A stretch of 64,000 bases of DNA from Mycolicibacterium sp. P9-64 (GTDB taxonomy: Bacteria; Actinomycetota; Actinomycetes; Mycobacteriales; Mycobacteriaceae), in NCBI RefSeq assembly GCF_008329605.1, contig NZ_NPKO01000001.1, forward strand, positions 186,001 through 250,000, read 5' to 3'. Positions 1 to 8,589 of this stretch are shown here, piece by piece. The translations under genes were made by a program, and so were the position numbers. The notes below the pieces were generated by a model. It was not told where the DNA came from, made no database searches, and saw nothing but the letters and a program-made list of their open reading frames with translations. The first letter of the stretch is position 1; the number at the start of each line of letters is the position of its first letter.

Positions 1-447
1 GGGCGCGCAATGCCCTGCTGACGGTGTTCTACTTTCTGGCCACCGGGTTCCTGGAACCGCTACACATCCTCGTCGTGATCGTCCTGTTCCCGATGTTCGT
101 CGTCGCGGTGTGGCACGAGCCGGCACCGCCGCGTTGGCCGACACCCCAGCAAGGTCCGGAATCCGAACGGGCTGTTCGGGGCAGGACTCGTCATTTCAAC
201 CGTCGGACTGACATCGGTGTTCGTCCCGACGGATCTTGCATTCCTCGGCACCGACTCGCACACGTTGCGTTCCACCGACTCGGACTTGTTGCCGTTCATC
301 GCACACGATCGCGCGGGCTTCGGCGGTGCACTCCTGGGGGACAGCACTTTCGAGCAGCTACTGCCTGTCTACGTCGTGGTCGTCACGACCGCGCTCGCAC
401 TGACGCTGTCCAAGCCGTACCGCACTGCCATGCGCAGGCCGAGGTAG
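1..447 (+). pseudogene. Conserved actinobacterial membrane protein, 5'-truncated by window and frameshifted
   Basis: Two adjacent frames together read as one membrane protein. The first begins ARNALLTVFYFLATG and contains a long hydrophobic segment ending FVVAVWHEP. The second continues KVRNPNGLFGAGLVISTVG, then FIAHDRAGFGGALL and a second hydrophobic stretch, and stops at 445-447. The switch needs loss of one base near 138-151. Deleting one C from the CCCC run at 144-147 joins them as RWPTP-SKVRNP with no disruption. I recall this pattern (VWH...PPRW...VRNP...PFIAHDRAGFGGAL) from a conserved mycobacterial membrane family of unknown function. The start lies outside the window. Either a real recent null mutation or a homopolymer sequencing error is possible. 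Confidence 0.7.
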
Positions 448-478
448 GGAGACCCGTCGACATGCTTCGGGCAGGTCG

Positions 479-1591
479 TCATTTCGGGCAGGTGTCGAAC
501 TCGCGGCGGATGCGTTGTTGCAGCAGCTGTGCGTGCGCCGTGAGCCCTTTGGTTGCGGTGGTGTCGTTTTTGTTGTAGCCGCACGCGCCGATCAGGGCCA
601 TGCCAGCCCACCGCGGCTCGTCGCGAGTGGCCGCATCACCGGCTAGGGCCCAGCGCAAGATGATTGGGTGTTGCGGGCCGCCGTCGACGGCCTTGATGGT
701 GGACACGAGGTCTTGGTAGGCGGTGGCTTCACTCGGTATGACCAAGGTCAGTTGGGTGACGAAGCCGTCCTTGACGCCCACCCAGCTGGCCGGCCCCGGC
801 AACGCCGACAGCTGGTGATCGATGCGCTGCTTGCCCTCCGGGGTCAACGGGCCCGACACCGACCAATACGGCAACGACGTTCCCTCGGCTGGGCTGACCT
901 CGATGTCGGCTCGACGGCCGTCGAGGAGTCGCAGTGCGGCGTCGAGGGCTTCTCCCGGGGCCTGTGCTGCGAAGATCTTCAGCGACGACGTGTCCCCGAC
1001 GATGGTTCCGTACCACTCGATCCGTGTCTGAACCTGCTGGTGCAGCGCGCGCACCAGGCTTGCGGTTCGGGCGACGGCGATCGGGTCGTACTCAGTGCCA
1101 GGGCTTACCGACGCAAACTGCGCGACGGAGATCTTCAGTGTGCGGTCGTACTCGTCGAAGAGATTGCCGCGCAGTTCGTTGATCTTCGTTGCCACGTCGG
1201 CGATTTGCGGTTCGGTTGCGTCCTCCATCGACACGTGGAGGTCGAGGATGGTGCCTTGCACGATGTCGTTGTGGTAGCTCATCGATAGGTCCGTCACGCC
1301 GGGCATCGCCTCGACGGTGCTCTTGAGACGTTCGGCTTCCGCTGTGCGGTCGGGCGCCCCTGTGCACGCGCTTACGAGCAGCCCCGCTGCCAGTGCCACG
1401 ATCGTGAGGACGAGGCGTCGAGTGAGTGGTGCGGTTACGGCAGCTGTCGCCTGGTGTCTCGCGAGGAGGGTGCCGCGCGCACACCGCTGTCGGTTTCGGC
1501 CGGTGAAGAGGTGATCCCCCATCATCGCGGCGCACAACACCGCAAGACCGGCGATCAGGAGAAGTCGGTCGTCCACGGAGTAGGTGGCCAT
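479..1591 (-). CDS. Probable membrane-anchored lipoprotein, mycobacterial hypothetical
   Basis: The ATG at 1591 lies one base after the stop of the upstream gene (TGA-C-ATG), which favours translational coupling and this start (370 aa). The N-terminus has a hydrophobic stretch (LLLIAGLAVLCAAMM), and about 50 residues later a lipobox-like signal, LLVSACTG. A conventional lipoprotein would start just before that second segment, but no good start codon is there, so the protein may keep an extra N-terminal membrane segment. The rest is a soluble extracytoplasmic domain without a motif I recognise; the C-terminal part has three Cys, one in IGACGYNKND and one near the end. It is the last gene of a leftward three-gene group of small envelope proteins. 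Function is unknown. Confidence 0.7.
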   Translation of the reverse strand: MATYSVDDRLLLIAGLAVLCAAMMGDHLFTGRNRQRCARGTLLARHQATAAVTAPLTRRLVLTIVALAAGLLVSACTGAPDRTAEAERLKSTVEAMPGVTDLSMSYHNDIVQGTILDLHVSMEDATEPQIADVATKINELRGNLFDEYDRTLKISVAQFASVSPGTEYDPIAVARTASLVRALHQQVQTRIEWYGTIVGDTSSLKIFAAQAPGEALDAALRLLDGRRADIEVSPAEGTSLPYWSVSGPLTPEGKQRIDHQLSALPGPASWVGVKDGFVTQLTLVIPSEATAYQDLVSTIKAVDGGPQHPIILRWALAGDAATRDEPRWAGMALIGACGYNKNDTTATKGLTAHAQLLQQRIRREFDTCPK

Positions 1592-1592
1592 G

Positions 1593-1994
1593 TCAACGCG
1601 CGTACGACGGCGGTGTCGGCGGGCCCCACGGGCCGCCAGGACGGACTGCCATCTGGGGTGGGTAGGCGACGTGGCCCTGTGCCTGGGCGGCATCGCGCTG
1701 CAGTGTCTTCCGCGCAGAAAAGTTGGCGAGCAAGGCGATCCAGTTCACGAGCAACAGCGATACTGGGCTCCACCATCCCATGAGCAGGCAATGGAGCTGC
1801 GCCGCGCGGATCGCTGCGTCGCTTTGGCTGTACGTGCCTGTGACGGTGGAGCCCTGACTGATCCACAACATCAGCGCACCGGTGTGCCGCATCACGCGCA
1901 CCTGGAAGATGGGTTCACGGACGGCATGGTTGTGCCAAGTCGTTGGAATCTGAAGTTGCGGAGCGTAATTGGTGGGCTGATGCGGTGCGTCCAT
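1593..1994 (-). CDS. Mycobacterial hypothetical protein with central membrane segment
   Basis: This 133-aa protein begins MDAPHQPTNYAPQLQIPTTW and has a hydrophobic centre (CLLMGWWSPVSLLLVNWIALL). A Pro/Gly-rich tail follows. The pattern (proline-rich start, HNHAVREPIFQV, a central GWWS segment with a following Asn-Ser-Ala-Arg-like patch) matches a small protein family that recurs in mycobacteria and has no assigned role. A good ribosome-binding site (AAAGGGAGAA) precedes the ATG. The gene is followed after one base by the lipoprotein gene, so the two are probably co-translated. A role at the membrane is inferred only from hydrophobicity. Confidence 0.75.
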   Translation of the reverse strand: MDAPHQPTNYAPQLQIPTTWHNHAVREPIFQVRVMRHTGALMLWISQGSTVTGTYSQSDAAIRAAQLHCLLMGWWSPVSLLLVNWIALLANFSARKTLQRDAAQAQGHVAYPPQMAVRPGGPWGPPTPPSYAR

Positions 1995-2081
1995 GGTGTT
2001 CTCCCTTTCCGGGGTGAGTAGGGGTCGAGTGGAATGGTGGGCCCGCGCAAGGTGATGTTGGGTATGGCCGCTCGGGTGTGA

Positions 2082-2402
2082 TCAGCCCGGGTCGGAGAGC
2101 ATCCAGCCCAGCGCCGAGATCCCGCCACCCACGATGATGGCCGCGCCCAGCGTTCCGACGGTTGCGCCCAGCGCCATCGACACCCATGCGGTCGGATCTC
2201 GCCGAAGCGCGGCAGTCACCACGGCACCCAGCAGAAGCACCGCGGTTGGGTAGGTCAAGAGGGCCACCAACATCGGGTCGGTGATCGGCGCGTGCACCGT
2301 GGCGAGCGCGCCGTAACCGACGAGGACCAACGCCGGCCCGAGTGGGAGGGAGTTGATCGCACATCGGAGATCGAACCTCATCGGTCGGTCCTTTCGTTTC
2401 AT
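2082..2402 (-). CDS. Small integral membrane protein, unknown function
   Basis: The 106-aa product is mostly hydrophobic, with three to four predicted membrane segments (PLGPALVLVGYGALATV, MLVALLTYPTAVLLLGAVVTAAL, ALGATVGTLGAAIIVGGGI). It begins MKRKDRPMRFDL, so the start could be either Met1 or Met8. It is first in the leftward group 2402-479, with 87 bases before the next gene. No family was recognised. The hydrophobic pattern and codon use support a real gene. Confidence 0.6.
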   Translation of the reverse strand: MKRKDRPMRFDLRCAINSLPLGPALVLVGYGALATVHAPITDPMLVALLTYPTAVLLLGAVVTAALRRDPTAWVSMALGATVGTLGAAIIVGGGISALGWMLSDPG

Positions 2403-2650
2403 GTCGGGCCCAACGGTGCAACGACTCTAACCGATGAAATCGGAGCAGTGCAACACATAGGCCTGGACCGTTGCGAGGCGGGTGGGCGTAGGCAATTGAC
2501 TCAAAACGATGTAAGTAACGACATCTACCCAGTTCAACGGCCATGCGGTCGGACGTAGGGGCGCGTCCGACACCGCTTCGCGGCCGTGGCTTGCGCTACG
2601 ATTATTGCAACATGTACAGTCGCAGCAACGCAACGAAAGGATCTACACCC

Positions 2651-3058
2651 ATGCACGACATCGAGCAGGTATCCGACACCTGGCACCAGCGGTTCACCTT
2701 CTTCGGCACGTACGGACTGCCCTCCTCGTCGCCGCGAGCGCGGGAGGCCTTCAAGGAGTTGTCGTGGTGGACGCGGGTCCGCATGGGCTGGAACACCCTG
2801 GCGTTCCTCTTCGGCCCGCTGTACTTCTTCGCGAAGGGCATGTGGCGCAAGGGATTCGTGCTGCTGGTATCGGCCGTCGCGCTGGGCGCCGTCATGGTGT
2901 CGCTCGACCTGCCGGAGATGGTCAACCGCGCGGGCAGTCTCGTCATCCCCGCGATGGCTGCGAGCTCGGCCAACTACGCCTACTACTTGCACGTCGTGAT
3001 GGCGAGCCGGTCCTGGAACCCGCTGGAAGGTTTCGGCCGCAAGGGCACGTCCACCTAA
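2651..3058 (+). CDS. DUF2628 domain membrane protein
   Basis: The start at 2651 (MHDIEQVSDTW) has an AAAGGA ribosome-binding site about ten bases upstream, whereas the longer frame back to 2543 lacks one. The 135-aa protein contains the DUF2628 pattern: a polar N-terminus, then AFKELSWWTRVRMGWNTLAF, then hydrophobic segments (FLFGPLYFFAKGMWRKGFVL, SLVIPAMAASSANYAYYLHV). Family members are small inner-membrane proteins of unknown function. The gene is monocistronic, divergent from the small envelope group on its left and convergent with the adenylate cyclase on its right. Confidence 0.75.
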   Translation: MHDIEQVSDTWHQRFTFFGTYGLPSSSPRAREAFKELSWWTRVRMGWNTLAFLFGPLYFFAKGMWRKGFVLLVSAVALGAVMVSLDLPEMVNRAGSLVIPAMAASSANYAYYLHVVMASRSWNPLEGFGRKGTST

Positions 3059-3125
3059 TCGCCCCCAACAGCGACGAGGAATGAGCCCGATCGAGCCATG
3101 ACGTCACTGCGGGCGGTGCACGGGG

Positions 3126-3944
3126 TTAGTCGTGGTTGACCGCATCCGTCGGACGCAGTGTCGCCGCATACAACGGGTACGTGCCCTGAAAGCCCTTGAG
3201 TTCGACGTCGCGTGGTACCCCGAACTCGATGCCGGCCAGGTCGACGACGGCGTCGAGAACGGGCTTGCTGACCAGGATCTCGCCGCCGCCGGCGAGCCCT
3301 GCGATCCTCGCCGCCATGGCGACGTTGCGCCCGAACAGATCGTCGCCCCGTCGGACTGACGTTCCCGCGTGCATGCCAATGCGCACGCGGATCCCGTCCC
3401 AGTGCTCCGGGTCGTCGTCGAGCGCCTGCTGCACCCCCACCGTGCAAAGCACGGCTTGGCTGGCATTGCCGAAGGCGATCATGAAACCGTCACCCTGGGT
3501 CTTGATCACGTGTCCGCAGTGTTCCTGGACATGCTTGTAGAAGAGTTTGTTGTGTCGTTCAAGAAGTTTCACCCATTCGCGGTCGCCCAACGCGTCGTTG
3601 AGTTCGGTCGAACCTTCGATGTCGGAGAACACGATGACCACGTGGCCGTCGGCAGTCAGCCTGGCAAGGTCTGGACGCTCGACACTGGCCCAGCCTGCGA
3701 GGTCCTCCACCGAGTTGCGCACGGTGGCGCCGACGCCCTTCTTGAGCAGCGAGTCGGCTGTCTGCCACACCGTTCTGATCGCAACCGGCGCGAGGCCGCG
3801 CGGTCGACGACGGCGAGGCTTGTCCTGGCGGCTCCGCTCGAGCTCGCGCCGTGTGCTCTTCAGCTTCTGGCGCGCCACGATCAGTAGGACGGCCAGCGCG
3901 ACGAGCCCGGCGAATTCGACGCCGACGATCGCCCAGGCGAGCAT
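3126..3944 (-). CDS. Membrane-anchored class III adenylate cyclase
   Basis: The product likely converts ATP to cyclic AMP. It has one N-terminal membrane segment ([21 protein letters not shown]), a basic linker, and a C-terminal cyclase homology domain. Visible catalytic features are the first metal-binding motif FSDIEGST, the Lys and second metal Asp in IKTQGDGFM, and the Asn/Arg pair in [10 protein letters not shown] that stabilises the transition state. All key residues are present, so it should be active as a homodimer. I chose ATG 3944 because upstream sequence codes for non-hydrophobic Arg-rich peptide; a GTG at 3953 is an alternative. Mycobacteria carry many such cyclases, and the input signal here is unknown. 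Confidence 0.88.
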   Translation of the reverse strand: MLAWAIVGVEFAGLVALAVLLIVARQKLKSTRRELERSRQDKPRRRRPRGLAPVAIRTVWQTADSLLKKGVGATVRNSVEDLAGWASVERPDLARLTADGHVVIVFSDIEGSTELNDALGDREWVKLLERHNKLFYKHVQEHCGHVIKTQGDGFMIAFGNASQAVLCTVGVQQALDDDPEHWDGIRVRIGMHAGTSVRRGDDLFGRNVAMAARIAGLAGGGEILVSKPVLDAVVDLAGIEFGVPRDVELKGFQGTYPLYAATLRPTDAVNHD

Positions 3945-4193
3945 TGAATTCACCGTTCGTTCGCGGCCGCAGCTGATGTCGTCACTGCGCCAGTATGGGC
4001 TCGGCCGCTTCGAGCGATGAGCTGCACCGTGAGCGGCCACAAACGACGCAGTGGTTCGACGTCTGCCTTGCCGGCCGCGATGTTCTTCGGCGCCGGCTCT
4101 GGCGTGGTGCCATTCAATCGCCACACAATCACGGCTCAGGACTGCAACGGCCATCACTAGGTGTTCCGGCGGCAGACCTGAAACCGGCCGTGG

Positions 4194-4619
4194 CTACGGG
4201 CGCTTTGCCGCGTTCTTGTCCTTGATGGCCTGCACGCAGCCCCGCTTCAGTTCCCGCGCACGAAAGGTGTTGCGGTCGTTGAACTTGATCTTCCCCGAGA
4301 GCAGCATGTCGCACTCCGTATCGGGCGAGCCGGTCTCGATGAACCGGGACTCTCCGATTCCCCTTTCCTTGCCGGCGTCGTAACCCTCCTGGTACCACTC
4401 GGTGTGCGTGGGGCCGCCGAACGTGTAGTACCAGATGGATCCGCCGCCCAACACGACCGTGACGATCAATGGCAGAACCCAGATGGTGCGGGATCTGCGA
4501 CGACGGGCGGGCGGCGCGGTGTAATGGCCGGTCCAGCGCTGCCCGTCCCACCAGCGCTGAGTGCCGGAGCCGGACGCATCGTCGTACCAGCCGGGGGGAA
4601 CGCCGCCGTGGTGTGTCAC
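4194..4619 (-). CDS. DUF2510 domain, single-pass membrane protein
   Basis: The N-terminus carries the DUF2510 signature PPGWYDDASGSGTQRWWDGQRW, a short tryptophan motif common on actinobacterial membrane proteins. One membrane segment follows (IWVLPLIVTVVLGGGSIWYY), then an extracytoplasmic tail with three Cys. No ATG is available. GTG 4619 places the motif at the very N-terminus, as is usual, and the frame upstream is Arg/Pro-rich and not protein-like. Function is unknown. It lies 250 bases after the cyclase start on the same strand, a gap in which I see no gene. Confidence 0.7.
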   Translation of the reverse strand: MTHHGGVPPGWYDDASGSGTQRWWDGQRWTGHYTAPPARRRRSRTIWVLPLIVTVVLGGGSIWYYTFGGPTHTEWYQEGYDAGKERGIGESRFIETGSPDTECDMLLSGKIKFNDRNTFRARELKRGCVQAIKDKNAAKRP

Positions 4620-4693
4620 GAGGCGCAGCGTAACCGGCCGATGGCCATCCCCGTTGACAGAGGGAGAACCGTTGGTCGAACCGGTCTTTCGCG

Positions 4694-5311
4694 TTACGCG
4701 TGCCGGTTGGCCCAGCCGTCGTCGTTGTGGGCGAGCAGGTGCAGTGCACTGTCCCACGCGCGGTCGCGGACTCGGTCCAGCACTCTGCGGACGAGGAAGA
4801 CGGCGAGTGCACCGAACGCGACGATGGCGATCCACACCGTGCCGCTGGCGACGGCCGCGCTCACCTCGGCGTCATCCGCCGTCAGTGGCGCAGACACGAC
4901 CTTGCCGGCGTTGTCCAGCCAGACCGTGAGTGAGTCGCCCACTTTGGCCATCGTTGGGCCGGTGATCTGCTCGGTGCGAAGTCGTGTTCCCTCGTGCCAC
5001 TGCGCCTTTACCGAAGCAGGACCGCCGGAAGCCGAGCCCTCGACATCGGCGGGCAGACGTCCGCCGCCTTCGACGACCGTGGCCTGTACGGGGTGGCGAT
5101 CGTGTGCCTGCAGTTCGGCGGTGTGCGCGGCGGAGGCGTAAACCACGTCTCCCGCGTGCGAGGCGATGGGGATGGCAATGAGTGCGGTGAGGAGTGCGGC
5201 CAGGACGGCGAACGCTTCCAGTCTGTCCGTAGTACGAATCAGCGGGTTGAACCCAAGTGCTTGCAGGTGCCAGCGAAGGCGTCCAGCAAACGATGTGACG
5301 CGCGTTACCAT
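4694..5311 (-). CDS. Rv1733c-like two-pass membrane protein
   Basis: The protein resembles the Rv1733c family. It has a short N-terminus ending in NPLIRTTDRLEAF, a first membrane segment (AVLAALLTALIAIPIASHAG), an extracytoplasmic loop of about 100 residues including the WLDNAGKVVSAP patch, and a second membrane segment (TVWIAIVAFGALAVFLV) followed by an Arg-rich cytoplasmic tail. M. tuberculosis Rv1733c is a dormancy-regulon antigen, but the family's biochemical role is not known. I take ATG 5311 (MVTRVTSFAGRLRW) because homologues start shortly before the NPL motif; ATG 5356 is possible. No dormancy-type promoter was identified. Confidence 0.78.
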   Translation of the reverse strand: MVTRVTSFAGRLRWHLQALGFNPLIRTTDRLEAFAVLAALLTALIAIPIASHAGDVVYASAAHTAELQAHDRHPVQATVVEGGGRLPADVEGSASGGPASVKAQWHEGTRLRTEQITGPTMAKVGDSLTVWLDNAGKVVSAPLTADDAEVSAAVASGTVWIAIVAFGALAVFLVRRVLDRVRDRAWDSALHLLAHNDDGWANRHA

Positions 5312-5499
5312 CGGTCGAGCCGGGGATTCTCCATTTCTCGCAAACACCCTATCCATGGTGGCACTAGAGGCTTTGAGATTCCAGTTTCGGCCGGTCAGAG
5401 CGATGGATCTCACATCGCGGAATAAGTGGAATATCCGGTCGGGTCGAGGGCGGATCGGCTACTCGACGGCGGAATGCCGCAGTGACATCGGGCGTCCGG

Positions 5500-6057
5500 T
5501 CACGCCTCGGGGTGGTCTCTACCCTCGGCGTAGTCAACCAGTGCGGCGCTGATCCGCTTGTTGAGTTCGGGATCCCGAAAGGCGTTGACGAACATGGCGT
5601 TCCACCACAATCCGTCGGCTGCCAGCCGCGCGATCTGTGCGCGCTCGGGGTAGCGGTCCACCGCGGGCTCCGGCCACATCCACGCCTCGAACGCTTCCGC
5701 GATCGGTCCCTGCATCTCCGGTTCGGTGCTGGCCGCCAGAATGACCGACCACCGGCGCAGCACCCGGTCGGCGTCCGCGGCCGTCAAGTGGTGGGTAGTC
5801 GATGCGATGTAGGCGCGGGTGTACGAGCCGGGCTCACCGTCGTCCCAGCGCGCGTAGTTGTTGTTCGTGTCCTCGACGAGCCGCTCCACCAGTCCGCGAA
5901 CCAGCTCACTCTTGCTCGCGAAGTGATACAACAGCCCGCCCTTGGACACCCCGGCCTCGTCGGCAACGGCCTGCAGGGTCAATGCCTGTGGGCCGCCTCG
6001 GGACAACACTTGTTCGGCTGCGTCCAGCAGCTCGTCGCGTCGATCCCCTGATGGCAC
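5500..6057 (-). CDS. TetR-family repressor, probable regulator of the adjacent MFS pump
   Basis: The 185-aa protein has an N-terminal TetR helix-turn-helix (residues about 7-50: ELLDAAEQVLSRGG, LQAVADEAGVSKGGLLYHF) and a ligand-binding C-terminus rich in Trp. It lies 60 bases downstream of the MFS gene on the same strand, so both can be made from the promoter in front of the pump. A perfect 24-bp palindrome at 7341-7364 covers that promoter and is the natural operator for autorepression. The inducing ligand is unknown and is likely a substrate of the pump. Confidence 0.88.
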   Translation of the reverse strand: MPSGDRRDELLDAAEQVLSRGGPQALTLQAVADEAGVSKGGLLYHFASKSELVRGLVERLVEDTNNNYARWDDGEPGSYTRAYIASTTHHLTAADADRVLRRWSVILAASTEPEMQGPIAEAFEAWMWPEPAVDRYPERAQIARLAADGLWWNAMFVNAFRDPELNKRISAALVDYAEGRDHPEA

Positions 6058-6117
6058 TGGGCACTCTCATCGTCTGCCTCCTGGGAGGCCCGGATATGCG
6101 GTGTGTCGCGGTCCAGG

Positions 6118-7299
6118 TTAGCCCGCTGCGGGCACCGTTTCCCGTTCTGCGGAGAATCCGCGGACCGGACCGGCCAACCGCGCGGCGAGCGGGCTGACGG
6201 CCGCGGCGACGGCCAGCGCAAGCGCCACCGCGTACGACCCGATTGGGCCCCATGCATCGTTGAGAACACCCGACACCGCGGTGCCTGCCGCACCGCCGGC
6301 CAGCGCGCCGGTGTTGAGCCAACCGAACGCCTCGGCAGCAGCGCTCTCGGCGACCCCGCGCGAGACCGCGTGGTACAGGACTGCCATCGCAGGTGCGAAG
6401 CCGAATCCTGCGACGAACAATGCCACGAACTGCAGCGGGCCGGTGACGACTGCGGTCACTGCCGTCCCGGCCACGACCACCGCCAGCGTCGCCACCAGGC
6501 CCCCAATGCCGAGGTGGCGCTGACCTATCAACAGGCCGCCGATCAGCGAGCCAAGGCTCGACACCGAGATCGCCACACCGGCCATCGAGTGACCCAGCTG
6601 TGCGACCACACCGACCTCCAAGGCCATGAACGACGCAACCAGAGCAAGGTTGGCGACGAGGGCCAACATGACCTCTTGGCGGGCCAGGACCCGGCCGAAA
6701 GACGAAGTGCTACGGGCGATCCGGGGCTGCCGCGGTTGCAGGCTGAGCACGAAGGCAATGGACCCGGTGAGCGTGATGACTCCTGCGGCCAGCAGCGGGG
6801 CAGCAGTGGATATCAGTGAGGTCAACACGGTCACGACCACCGGGCCGGTCACCCAAATCAGTTCTTGCGCAGTGGTATCGAACGCGAACAACGCGCGCAC
6901 CGTATCGGCGGGAACCATCCTTGGGTACAGGGCGCGCACGACGGGCATCATCGGTGGGATCGACGCGCCGACGACGACTCCCAGAGCGCACAGCAAGATC
7001 AGGTGCGCGGGCGCCAGCGCCAACGCGAGGAAGCCGATGCCGTTGATCGTCGCGGCCGTCAGCACGACGGGTGTGACACCGAATCGTCCGGTGAGTCGGG
7101 CGCTGACCGGCATCGCGATCGCCTCGGCAATGCTGACGCACGCGACGACGAGACCGGCCTGACCGTATGACCCCGTCGTCTCCGAGACGTGCATCAGGAT
7201 TGCGAGCGACAGCATTCCGAGGGGCAGTCGCGCGAACAACTGAGACGCCGTCACTCGGAACACGCCAGGTGTCCGGAGCAACCGCAAATAGCTGCCCAC
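6118..7299 (-). CDS. Major facilitator superfamily transporter, probable drug/solute efflux
   Basis: The start is GTG 7299 (protein VGSYLRLLRTPGVFRV), placed by a strong AAGGAGG ribosome-binding site at 7303-7309. The 393-aa product has about 12 membrane segments, with an ARLTGRFG motif in the first cytoplasmic loop region. Overall it resembles actinobacterial MFS exporters often annotated as YfcJ/aromatic-efflux-like. It is co-directional with a TetR repressor, and a perfect palindrome sits between -40 and -65 of its start. Induced efflux of a small hydrophobic compound is the likely role. Substrate cannot be read from the sequence. Confidence 0.85.
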   Translation of the reverse strand: MGSYLRLLRTPGVFRVTASQLFARLPLGMLSLAILMHVSETTGSYGQAGLVVACVSIAEAIAMPVSARLTGRFGVTPVVLTAATINGIGFLALALAPAHLILLCALGVVVGASIPPMMPVVRALYPRMVPADTVRALFAFDTTAQELIWVTGPVVVTVLTSLISTAAPLLAAGVITLTGSIAFVLSLQPRQPRIARSTSSFGRVLARQEVMLALVANLALVASFMALEVGVVAQLGHSMAGVAISVSSLGSLIGGLLIGQRHLGIGGLVATLAVVVAGTAVTAVVTGPLQFVALFVAGFGFAPAMAVLYHAVSRGVAESAAAEAFGWLNTGALAGGAAGTAVSGVLNDAWGPIGSYAVALALAVAAAVSPLAARLAGPVRGFSAERETVPAAG

Positions 7300-7340
7300 G
7301 GGACCTCCTTGGCTGGCGAAGAACAGGGTTGACCTGCGCA

Positions 7341-7364
7341 ACTGTACCGTCCGGACGGTACAGT
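7341..7364. promoter_or_regulatory. Perfect 24-bp palindrome, predicted TetR operator
   Basis: The half-site ACTGTACCGTCC is followed directly by its exact reverse complement. The site lies 42-65 bases upstream of the MFS GTG, where the promoter of the pump-repressor operon should be. A perfect 24-mer of this kind is typical of TetR operators and is not explained by coding sequence. It also lies 82 bases from the 3' end of the histidine kinase gene, which is transcribed in the same direction. Confidence 0.85.
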
Positions 7365-7446
7365 AATCAATTTGATTGGAGCGGGAACGAATGGGCGCTC
7401 GGCATCTCGGCTGACCGCTCCAAACGGCGGGCGAACACGCCACGGC

Positions 7447-8589
7447 CTAGGACGACAGGCCGTCGAGGAGCCGCCTGCTGCACGGCAGGGTGACGCTGAA
7501 GGTGGTGCCGGTGCCGTGGCCGTCGCTGTGCGCCGCGATGTGGCCGCCGTGGGCGTCGACGAGTGCCTTGGCGATCGACAGGCCGATGCCGGCGCCGCCG
7601 TGCTGGCGATCGCGGGCAGCGTCGGCGCGGTAGAAGCGATCGAACAGCCGAGGTAGGTGTTCGTGTGCCACCCCGGCGCCGGTGTCCGAGATCGCGATCA
7701 ACAGCTCGTCGTCGTCGGCGGTGGCGGTAACCTCGACTCGGCCACCAGAATCGGTGTGGCGCAACGCATTGTCGAGCAGATTGCCAAGAACCTGTCCGAG
7801 CCGCTCGTAGTCGGCCCACAAGGTGGGTAGATCACCGGCAATGTGGGACGCCAGCTTCACGCCCTTCGAGCCGTAACGGGGCTCGAACGCCGCTACCGCA
7901 GTGCCGATCAGGGTGTTGGGTGAGATCCATTGGTAATCAATCGAAGTCGTGCGTCGCTCTGCTGCAGACAGTGCGTTGACGTCGACGCTGAACCGGGTCA
8001 GGCGGCGCGTCTGGTCGCGCAGCGTGCCAATGGTCTCCTGGTCGAGGCGGCGCACTCCGTCTTCCAACGCCTCCATGTAGGCGTCCAGCACCGCCACCGG
8101 GGTTCTGATCTCGTGGGCTAGATCGGCGAGCATCTGGCGCCGCGTGTCGTCGACCACGCCGAGCTGCTGGGCCATCTTGTTGAACGCCGCCGCGACGGCG
8201 TCGAATTCCTTGCCGAGCCCCGGTGGTGGAACTCGAATGTCGTAGTGGCCGCTCGCTACCGCAGATGCAGCCTCGGACAGGGCGGTTGCCGATCGGTGCA
8301 CGCGGCGACTGAGGTACCAACTCAGGGCCAAGGCGGTGAGCGCGGACACGCCAAGGGCGATGCCCACGGACATCGCCGTCGCGTCGCGGAAGGCGCGTTC
8401 GTAGGGATGGTTGCTGTTGGCGCCCGGTTGCACTGCCTGGTCCATGAGCCGGCGGAACATTGGAGGACCGACGAAGGCGGCGACGGCGATCGTGGTGGCA
8501 ATGCCTGCGATGACCACCGACAGATTGGCGACCACCAGTCGCATCCGGATGCCAGTGCCCCGTGTCGGTCGTGGCGCGATGGTCGTCAT
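7447..8589 (-). CDS. Sensor histidine kinase of a two-component system
   Basis: The 380-aa kinase has two membrane segments (about residues 18-41 and 73-93) around a short loop of about 30 residues. A HAMP linker follows, then HisKA with the phosphorylatable His159 in LADLAHEIRTPV. The HATPase domain shows the N box (NLLDNALRHT), G1 (DTGAGV) and G2 (GAGIGLSIAKALVDAHGG). The ATG at 8589 overlaps the response-regulator stop as ATGA, so the pair is translationally coupled. The tiny external loop suggests sensing within the membrane or envelope. The pair cannot be assigned to a named mycobacterial system with confidence. Confidence 0.9.
   Translation of the reverse strand: MTTIAPRPTRGTGIRMRLVVANLSVVIAGIATTIAVAAFVGPPMFRRLMDQAVQPGANSNHPYERAFRDATAMSVGIALGVSALTALALSWYLSRRVHRSATALSEAASAVASGHYDIRVPPPGLGKEFDAVAAAFNKMAQQLGVVDDTRRQMLADLAHEIRTPVAVLDAYMEALEDGVRRLDQETIGTLRDQTRRLTRFSVDVNALSAAERRTTSIDYQWISPNTLIGTAVAAFEPRYGSKGVKLASHIAGDLPTLWADYERLGQVLGNLLDNALRHTDSGGRVEVTATADDDELLIAISDTGAGVAHEHLPRLFDRFYRADAARDRQHGGAGIGLSIAKALVDAHGGHIAAHSDGHGTGTTFSVTLPCSRRLLDGLSS

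Noticed and set aside
2543..2650. Longer N-terminus for the DUF2628 protein
   Set aside because: It has no ribosome-binding site, and the AAAGGA site before 2651 fits the shorter form.
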